NCBI GenBank assembly: GCA_017506865.1
Contig: JAFCMP010000076.1
Coordinates: 124,001 to 188,000 of the forward strand
From: Tribonema minus
Lineage: Eukaryota > Sar > Xanthophyceae > Tribonematales > Tribonemataceae
DNA length: 64,000 nt
Direction: 5' to 3'
Of the stretch, positions 55,873 through 64,000 are shown piece by piece. Under the pieces are notes generated by a model. It ran no database searches. It saw nothing but the letters and a program-made list of their open reading frames with translations, and was not told the origin of the DNA. Both the position numbers and the translations under genes were made by a program. Positions within the stretch are counted from its first letter, which is position 1. Every line of letters starts with the position of its first letter.

Positions 55873-58800
55873 ATGCAGTTCGGTGCTGAGCTTCAGGGGA
55901 GGCTGTTTGGGTCACCAAACGAAGCTTTGGAGGTCATGCAGATGCAAGCTTCCACTGCTGGTTTTAAGGTGTACCTGAAGAAAAAAAACAGCTCGCTATA
56001 CTGGCTAGTCTGCCATTGTGCAGGTGCCCCTCCTCAGAAGGCCTCTGCACTGAAGCCCGATGCTGCACCACGGACAGTGGTAAATCAGTGCATCAAATGC
56101 AACTGCAGCTGGCGTGCAGTTCTAAAGCCTCACATGCCATCAGCGCGTCAGCCTCTTGCTGCGATCACTGATAGCCTGGAGCATACGGTCACTGCCACAC
56201 CAGTGCCATGGACTCTGATCAGTGTCCCCTCGTCATTCAGCGAGGGTCACAACCATGCAATGGCTGTGAAGCAGCTACCTCGGCCTGATGGCATTGGCCG
56301 CATCATTGCCAAGAGCGAGCTCACAGCAGAAATCTTAGCTGATGTCAGGAGCTGGTGCGTGGCGCCCAGCATGTGTGGAAAGATGCTGCGACAAACTGTC
56401 CTCGCTCACCACTTCGGCGGGGACCTGAAGGCTGTCTTCGATGAGCAGGCAATCAATCAGCTCAACAATGTAGCGGCGGCTGTCAGGGCGAAGCTTGCAT
56501 TCGTTGCTGGCGACAGCAAAGAGTTCATTGCTGAGCTCAACAATGTGGTGGCGACAGGAGGGTATGCTGCTCATGACCTTTCGGAGGACAGCACGTTTAA
56601 GCGAGCATTCTGGGCCACACGCGAGCAGGTGGAGCTGGCCATGGAGTTTGGTCTGGATGTCATTCAACAGGTGACCCACAGTCGCTGAGCTCGCTTACTG
56701 CACGTAAGTTTGCTTTTGCCACAACTGTCGGTCGGTCTGCACTGAGGTGACAAAGGGTGATGCATGCAAAGCACGCAGTTGTCAGCTATCAGTGTGTGTG
56801 CTGAGGCCGGCCAACGCTTCCGTAGTGAGTGAACGTGCAGTCACAAACCTGTCAATGTGCCATCCTTGCGTCCTTGGGGTATATTTTTGCATTTAGGTCA
56901 GCTTGCAGGCTTTGTCATGATTGTGTCGTCGTGCCAATGCCTCAACTGCCGCTGGAGTGATCACTGTTGCATTTTCTGAAGCACCACTAATCTGAATCGT
57001 CTCTGTTGTCCACTTGCTTGGGTGTTTCACAGGACTGCACATTTGGCACAAACAAGTATGGCCTGCCGCTCAGCATTATCATTGGCGTGAACGGCGAGAG
57101 CAAGTGAGTCATGTCGCTGTTGCAGGAATGTCTGATGGTGATGAAGTACTGTATGCGCGAATGCATGGTTCTGATATGCGTATACCGTATACTGTCATGC
57201 TAATGGCTTCTATGCTATTGATTGCTGAGCATGTATCAGTCAAGTTTAAATCACAGCGGGCCATGAAACACAGATGTCTGACTCAGACTGTGCGAATCTC
57301 TCTGCAATATGTGCAGGACAAGACTGTTCTGCCAGGCAGTGTTGGATGGAGAGGGCACTGAAGAGTTCACGTGGTTCTTCGACCATTATGTGAAAATGGT
57401 GGACGGGCGATTCCCTCGAGTGTGCTTCACAGACAGGTATGAAGGCTTGCAGCATATCCTGTTTCTGCAAGAGTATCCTGTTTAACAAAACTGATATACA
57501 TGTTGGTTATTAAATACTATAGCATATACATATACGCCAACTCAAGTATCCTACCCGCTCTATATGCGTTATAAAGACGGCAGTTTAGCCATTGTGGCAT
57601 GCGGCATACGGCGTACATGTCATGATCCTTTCTCACTAAGCAACAAGGTTTGCTTTCAGCTTGATTTCAGGGACATGAGCGAACAGCTGAAGGTAGTCAC
57701 CCAGACATATGTACATAAACTGTTGTTGAGCAGCTGCCACCATCGGCCCGCACGTGCTTGCAGTGTTATGCTTGTGGTTGTGGTGTCATCAAATGCACAA
57801 CTGCCTGCTGTCTGCAATAGCGCTACACTGCTGAACGAGAAATTGAAAGAAGTTGAAGTTCAGGTATCACCTACGTGGTATGTACGAAGAAGAAGCGAGG
57901 CTCTTAGTCATCCCTTGCACAGCCGTATATGTACGGTGCTATACGCTAGCGCACATCCCTTATCCTGTTACACATGGCATCACTGTCAGGCTGGTGACCC
58001 AATCTTATCCTTACTTGTGTTATTGTGCAGAGATGCAGCTGCAGAGGCGGCCATGGAGTTGTCATGGCCGGGAACGGTGCACCTGATCTGCGAGTGGCAT
58101 TTCATCAAGAACGTGAAGGAGAAGTTGAAATCAAGACTGGGGACTGCATGGAAGGCAAGTGCAGCCCCGACGCCACGGAAGTTGACTGTCAAATGTATGT
58201 CTACAGCTGTTGGAAATTAGTAGCATGGCCCTTGTTTGCATGTGTAGAGCACCTAGCCATGAGTGCATGCCCCTTGTTTGCATGTGTAGAGCACCTAGCC
58301 ATGAGTGCATCACGTGAACAAAAATGACGTTGACAGGAACAATCTGATTGCAATGTTGTCAGCCAGCATTGCTGTGCATCCCTATCTTGGCAAGCGAACT
58401 TCCGTGGCATTTTTTTTAGTCATCCGCTGCCAAATGCACGTTGTGAGACATTGCATGTCAGGCTTGCACAAGTCTTTGGTGTTGAGCGCTGGCTAATCTG
58501 CAGTGATCATGATGGTATTTTTCCAGAATGTGCCAGCTGACACCCAAAGGTGACAAAAATGACGTTGACAGGAACAATCTGATCGCAATGTTGTCAGCCA
58601 GCATTGCTGTGCATCCCTATCTTGGCAAGCCAACTTCCGTGGCATTTTTTTTAGTCATCCGCTGCCAAATGCACGTTGTGAGACATTGCATGTCAGGCTT
58701 GCACAAGTCTTTGGTGTTGAGCGCTGGCTAGTCTGCAGTGATCAAGATGGTATTTTTCCAGAATGTGCCAGCTGACACCCAAAGGTGACATGTATGAAGC

Positions 58801-61800
58801 AACCATGATCTTCGTGCACTGCGTGTTCTGCGCCATCTTAAACAGTGATGCTGCAACTCGCATACTCAGCCAGGGAAGTGCTGGGCAGCTGAATCACGTG
58901 CACAATGTTTTAACTCAAAAACAATTGATCTGACAGAATGCGCATATAGGGTTGCAAAGTGCAGAGATGTGCTTGATACACTTACATCAGCTTGATAATG
59001 TGCGCGATTTACTAGGGTTTGCCTGGCAACAAGCAGCGATGGCAGAAAAATGTACTACTACAAGAGAAGTGAGAGCCTCATGTACTGTTTGTACCTTCCT
59101 GTATTTCATGTGCTTATTGGCCTGTGGACATGGCCAGGCTCGTCCGTGTATGCTAATGTCTATGCCAAGCATATCCATCACCGGTACTGTCCATTCTTGT
59201 TGACTGACAGGACTTCAAGCGGCATCTGCGGCTGGCGTCCAGAGCGCCCACGGAGCGCTGCTTCGAATCAGCGTGGCAAGCAATGCACCATTGCCTTGCA
59301 CACGCTGGAAAAGCTGAGGCCGAGGTGGTGACATACCTCAACCGGACCATCTACGCAATCCGCAGGCGGTGGGCTTTCTGTTTCCGGCTTGGCATCCTCA
59401 CCCTCGGCATCAACTCTACCCAGCGCTGCGAGGGCTACTTTGCCAAGCTGAAGGCAGAGCTGGAGAAAATGGGCACGCTGTGCTCCCTCACCACTTCCAT
59501 CAGCCGCATCACTGCAAGATACAGCGCGGAAGACCAGCTATACATGGAGGCCAGCACCCGCGCATTGGACGTGGCTGTGAAGGGCATCGATGCAGGGCTG
59601 CGCAGCATCTACGGGGCATTGCTGGAGGTAGCGAAGCATCATGGCACTTTGCATTGCCTGAAGCACATCGCCCAGGAGGTGGTCGCTGCAGCGCGGTATC
59701 ATGTGGCGGTTGCGGATGAAGGTCTCAATTCCAGTCCAGGTACGTTTTCTTGCGAAGTTCATCATGCACATGTAGCACACGCACCTGGTGACCTTACCGT
59801 ACCGCTGTTGAATAATGACTTACTGCCCCCCCATTCTAGACGCCCCCTCTCTTTGTGTGAGACCACGGGCGTCATTGCAAAGTCATAGCCCCCCTTTTGC
59901 CAAACGGCGACAACACCCACCTACAGAAATGTCGACAACAGCAACAGTGCTGCAGCAAATATTGCTGTTCCCATTATAGTACTGCATGTCCATGTGCCAA
60001 GCAAGTCGAGTACACTAAAGCCAGTAAGGTAACGGCATCCTCGATACCCTCAGCCTTTCTTATGCCCCTGCCCCCCCTCCCTCTCGACCCACTCGCCTGC
60101 CTCCTGGTTTATTCGGCTTGCCAATCTTGGACCTCTGCCCCCCCCCCCCCCCCCCCCCCGCCCTGGTAAATGCCCCGGCCCCCCCCCCCCTCAAAGGGGT
60201 GCTGTCAGACTCGCCTGACTGAGGGATCATGATCATCCGATGTAATTTAGTATATGCATACCCTGTATGAGTCCGTGCACTGCCGAATGAAGGCTAATGT
60301 CCACCAGTTCTTCAGCTTCATGTCCTCAGTGGTACACGTTTCCACTGCTGAGCTGGACTTGAAGTTCGATTGCATGCATTTTTCTCACCCCCTCTCACCT
60401 GTTCAGCCCGCTGCAACCAACACCAGAGCCTCGTTGAGACGCCGCACCTGCCTTCTTCTCAATCTTCAGGTTGTCTGCCTGTGCAGCCCTGTACAATCAA
60501 CGTGAGGTTCTCAATGAGGCGCCGTGCACTGCGGACTGCTGGGTGGTGGCAGCCCTGATGCGAGAGTCACCTGCACTTTCTTCTCATGTCTGGACGCATT
60601 CAAGCCCTTTCTAAAGCACCCTCTGACTTGATGCGCGTGTGTTGCTGCTTTCAGGACCAACCCCGGAGGACGACCCTGACGCAACATTAGATGACAATGA
60701 TAGTCGGAGGGCAAGTGAGGGCATGTTGCAAGCGATCACGCGCAGCGCCCCAGTGTTTGCAAATCAGGAGTGGTTTGCAGCGACGGCTACTTCAGGGTGC
60801 TCGCAGCACTCGGTGGTGGTGGCGGCCTCAGGCGCTGCCCTGTGCAGCTGCCTGAACCCCATACGGACAGGCATGCTCTGCCGTCACATCATCGCTTGCC
60901 TGCCGCGAGTGACAGTCATCCCCGCTGGGGGGGTGGCAGAGGCGGCGGGGCCGGCGGCGGGGGAGGGACAGGGGGTGGGGGGGACAGCGGATAGCGAGCA
61001 GGGCTCTGGAGAATGCGCAGCTGGCACCGCCGCTGCCGATACAAGCGGTGCGGCGTCAGCAGCTCCGGCGTACGGCATGTTCGACGTGACGCTGCGCATG
61101 CGCAAGGGCGAGGGCCTCGGCGTCAAGCTCAAATTCGGCAACCGCATGGTCGTCGTACAAGCGTTCACGCGCGCGGAGGACGGTGGCATGCTTGCTGCCG
61201 AGGCATCAGAGCTTGTAGCCATTGGCGACATCATCACTGCCATAGATGGTTGCACTCTGCAAGGGCTGCCGCAGAGCACAGCAGAGCGGGTGCTCAAGGC
61301 TGCTCGCAAAGCAAGCCCTATGCAGAACACACTTACTCTGCGGAATGGTAAGGAGGGGGGGGGTGGGGCGGGCACAAGTGCGCAGCAAATGGTGGCTGAT
61401 GTACCTCTTCCATCAAATCCTGCAGCGCCTGGCCGGCCACAATGCTTACGTGTCGCCATTGCAGCTGCCAATGCTGTATTCCGCAACACCAACCCTAGGT
61501 GGCTGCGTCCTTCCTCAGCCCAGGCAGCAGCTTGCGTCACCACTAGTGCTGGTCAGCAGGTAGCACTGGCCAAAGTGTTGGCTCTTGCTGCAATGCACTA
61601 TGCTGCTGGCACAGATGTCACTCAACACGCATTCGACGGTGATTGGGCAGGGGCAGCAGCATTAGATGAGCCATTGCAGACTAATGTTGAGAAGGCTCAT
61701 GCTGAGGTATGGGCGATTGCCAAGACCATTGTCGCAGACGCTAAGTCATTGCCACCACAGCAGGCAGTAGACAAAATGAGGTATCTGGCTGAGGTAATGC

Positions 61801-61919
61801 GCGACATGGTTGCTGGCAATGTCCATGACCCTTTTGTCAGGAAACGGCGTACGCAGAACACGGTGGGAAAACGCATTAAGGGCAGCACAGGCGGAGCCCG
61901 CAAGAAGCCCAAATCGTAG
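55873..61919 (+). CDS. MULE transposase with SWIM finger and PDZ domain, six exons
   Basis: Exons 55873-56670, 57033-57103, 57317-57436, 58031-58154, 59211-59739 and 60655-61919 join in phase to about 968 residues. The fourth intron would use a GC donor (GCAAGT). Zinc-binding FAR1/WRKY-GCM1-like region: C47, C49, C73, C76, C78, H126, H128. MULE transposase core: first Asp at 267 in DCTFGTNKYGLPL, second in CFTDRD (329), the C-x2-H motif CEWH (350-353), then STQRCEGYFAKLK in exon 5; the catalytic Glu is not certain (candidate in PTERCFES). SWIM finger CSC...CRH 611-625. PDZ domain ~690-778 (GLGVKL loop, GDIITAIDG), then a basic tail (RKRR, RKKPKS) like a nuclear signal. A PDZ on a MULE transposase is not usual. 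No frame break is seen, so it could be an active element or a domesticated gene. Upstream exons cannot be excluded, since the ATG adjoins an AG. Confidence 0.83.
58214..58306. repeat. Direct repeat of about 45 bp in MULE intron 4
   Basis: Two adjacent copies of CCTTGTTTGCATGTGTAGAG with the following CACCTAGCCATGAGTGCAT. Confidence 0.85.
58320..58789. repeat. 235-bp tandem duplication in MULE intron 4
   Basis: Copies at 58320-58554 and 58555-58789, beginning AAAAATGACGTTGACAGG, differing at only a few bases (for example GCGAACTTCC against GCCAACTTCC). The near identity points to a recent event. No coding role. Confidence 0.93.
60138..60159. repeat. Homopolymer tract C22
   Basis: Run of 22 C in MULE intron 5, with a second C-run shortly after (near 60180). 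Confidence 0.9.
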
Positions 61920-64000
61920 ACATCAGCAGCCAGTTGTGATGCCTAATGTGTGTTTAAATCACATGATTATTCATGATGCATGTTGAAGTTCTACTGCTCC
62001 TGCTTTCGGCGTTCAGATCACACATCCTGACAACTTTATGCATGTACAAAAGTAAGCCGCTTGCAAGCATACATTGCGTTGTCATCTGCTGTGTAAGGTC
62101 AGCCTTGTCCTGCATAGTGAAAACTAAAGCCGCTCTGCTATTGTGACCGTGCTGCGGTGAGCCGCTTCACCTACTCTTGTAATGCAGATAATGACATGTC
62201 ATGCTAGTACTTGTAAAGCAGAGTATGTATGCTTGTCTAGTGCTGTTGTTGCAACACGACATAACAGTGCATGGCATCTTGAGCGACGGATGATGACTTC
62301 ACGAGCCAAGTGTTGTCAAGCTGGCTCTGCCAGAGCCACCTGATGTCGAATTCTGACAAAGTCATCTACCTTTATAATTTTTGCATACAGACCTGGATTG
62401 CAATTCCATGGCATGTGCTTGCCAGCTATATGGCATGTCTTTTGACATCAGGTTCACGAGGACAACTCCAAGGTGCGTGCATGTACATGTGCCTGATGTA
62501 CTGTTGATGCTTCACCACTGACAGGACCACAACTCAAACATGATGCATGCATGCATGTGTGTTCACACTAAGGTCATGCGCGTAGGATCACAGCACCAAC
62601 TGTAATGCGAGAAATACTGAAAGATGATCGAATCAGGTGTAGCAGAGCACCCGTTCTCCAAACAACCTGCTGAACGGGCATGCACCCTCTCTTGCAGCCG
62701 CCTGTGCGTGTATGTGATGTTGGCCTCACAGTTTGAAACCGGTCAAGTGTGTCGCAAATTGAAATGGTAACACAAACTAATACTCAACACGGGGACGCAC
62801 AACTCAGAAATGCATTTGTGCAGAAAAGAAAAGAAAGAGGGGCATTGATGAGGTGCCTGTTGTAAAAAACGGTGTGCCTTGACATAACAGTGCGTGTGTA
62901 CACATCTGGGCGCAATGCGCAAATCCGCTGTGCTGTAATCGCACGTTGCAGGTGGTATAAGTACTTGGGCGGATGGTTGCCTGGCACCATGCAGAATATG
63001 CAGCTGCAAAACACGCCATCTTGCTGCTGGAATCTCCACGACATCTGCGACGTCAGATAGAGATAACATCGATCAGGTAATTTGCTAAATGATCATGGTT
63101 CCTGCTTGCAGCACACGAATACTGATAATGCTACGAACCTGAAACACTCTAAAATCAGGCTGTGTGCTGGTGCTCGTATGGAAAGGACGCAGTTTGTGCC
63201 TGCAGCGTACTTGTACCACCTTCACTAGCACAGACCGCAGAGGTTCAGGACTTGTGCATCAGTCACAGAAAAACATCTCATCCGCAGCATACTCACATCA
63301 GGGGCCAGTGATGCCCTCTTCGCAAGCAGCGGCCATGCATGCACGCACCTCATGCTAACTAGATCAACAGCAGCAGTTGAATAGCCTGATCATTTCAACA
63401 GCATGAATTTGATGGTCAGGACAAGGCATCGATTGCAATGCATATATCATGACAGCAACTACTGCTGAATCATAACCCTTGCAGTTGAGCTGTATTGATG
63501 GGCATAGCATAATGCTTATCCACCCTGCACTTCTGCAGGTGCATAAATCAAGCTCACCATTTGCAATGATGCCTTCAGCATGCGCAACATAAGCAACACC
63601 TGCCAGTGTTTATAATACACACAGGACAAAGGCTCCGGATAACTAACTTTGCAAGCAACATGAGCAGTTTCAAAACCACCTGCCTGTCTTGGAGCCAAGC
63701 ATATAGCCAGGCCTGCTCGCTGCAAGTGGCGCACACCAGCTGCTTGGTACTAGGGCGATTTGACAGTTCGTGAGGGTGCCTGCAGCTGTGCCTCGCTTGG
63801 AGCCGATCTCAGATGGTGGGCCTGCATAAGATTGCAATAGGATGGCCGTGAGGTGATAATGCGAACATGTTTTGAACACTGCATTGAGAACGCTATTGTG
63901 TTGTAAGACATTTAACAGTGCAACAAGTTCTTGAGTAGCGTATAGTGATTGCATTTGCCTGAGTCGCAAATGTTGCTCGTTGCGCCGCTGCGATGTGTGG
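61920..64000. other. No supported feature in the right-hand 2 kb
   Basis: Downstream of the MULE gene only short open frames occur on either strand, none with a domain, consistent splice context or repeat match to the rest of the window. It may contain the right end of the MULE element, but I did not find a terminal inverted repeat or a duplicated target. Confidence 0.4.

Noticed and set aside
61920-64000. Small open frames at 62743-63069 and 63516-63969 on the minus strand
   Set aside because: Short, no domain, no splice support; expected by chance.

Overview
The window is nuclear DNA of a eukaryote. Genes are split by GT-AG introns, long spacers separate them, and retrotransposons and DNA transposons are abundant. 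Telomere-like CCCTAA arrays lie inside the sequence. The best clue to the lineage is the Tic22-like gene at 51.3-53.8 kb. Its product starts with a signal peptide ending Ala-Ser-Gly-Phe, followed by a Ser/Thr/Arg-rich transit-peptide-like stretch. That bipartite leader is typical of algae with a secondary red-lineage plastid (haptophytes, photosynthetic stramenopiles, cryptophytes). The species cannot be named from this window.

From 1 to about 41.4 kb there is a decayed segmental array. A gene for a PPR-SMR protein, always on the minus strand, occurs four times with its flanks: unit A (392 to about 3.7 kb), B (about 8.3-19.3 kb), C (about 22.1-25.5 kb) and D (about 25.7-41.4 kb). By comparing units I reconstructed four exons: exon 1 has a mitochondrial-type presequence and the first PPRs, exons 2 and 3 carry more PPRs, and exon 4 is a C-terminal Smr domain. 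Every copy here is broken. A has a nonsense codon and is cut by a LINE-derived fragment. B has a one-base deletion. C keeps only exons 3 and 4, and its Smr exon is split by an 86-bp LINE tail. D has two nonsense codons and an 8.1-kb LINE in its last intron. C and D also carry relics of one exon of the neighbouring GH36 gene.

Mobile DNA fills and separates the units: two degenerate Ty3/gypsy-type pol copies (4.5-7.3 kb plus strand, 19.35-21.86 kb minus strand), a tyrosine-recombinase fragment beside the telomere-like array, a 2,036-bp hAT element with 20-bp TIRs and a perfect 8-bp duplication, and a LINE with a 2,696-codon open frame. That frame combines Cys/His-rich modules, an OTU-type cysteine-protease-like domain, a reverse transcriptase and a C-terminal restriction-like endonuclease.

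From 41.4 to 53.8 kb two host genes diverge from a 122-bp intergenic gap. On the minus strand is a GH36 raffinose-synthase/SIP-type gene of at least ten exons, whose last exon I could not find. On the plus strand is the three-exon Tic22-like gene. A 730-bp non-autonomous hAT-like element follows at 54.2-55.0 kb. From 55.9 to 61.9 kb a six-exon plus-strand gene encodes a MULE transposase with a FAR1/WRKY-GCM1-like zinc region, a SWIM finger and, unusually, a PDZ domain. The last 2 kb hold nothing I can support.
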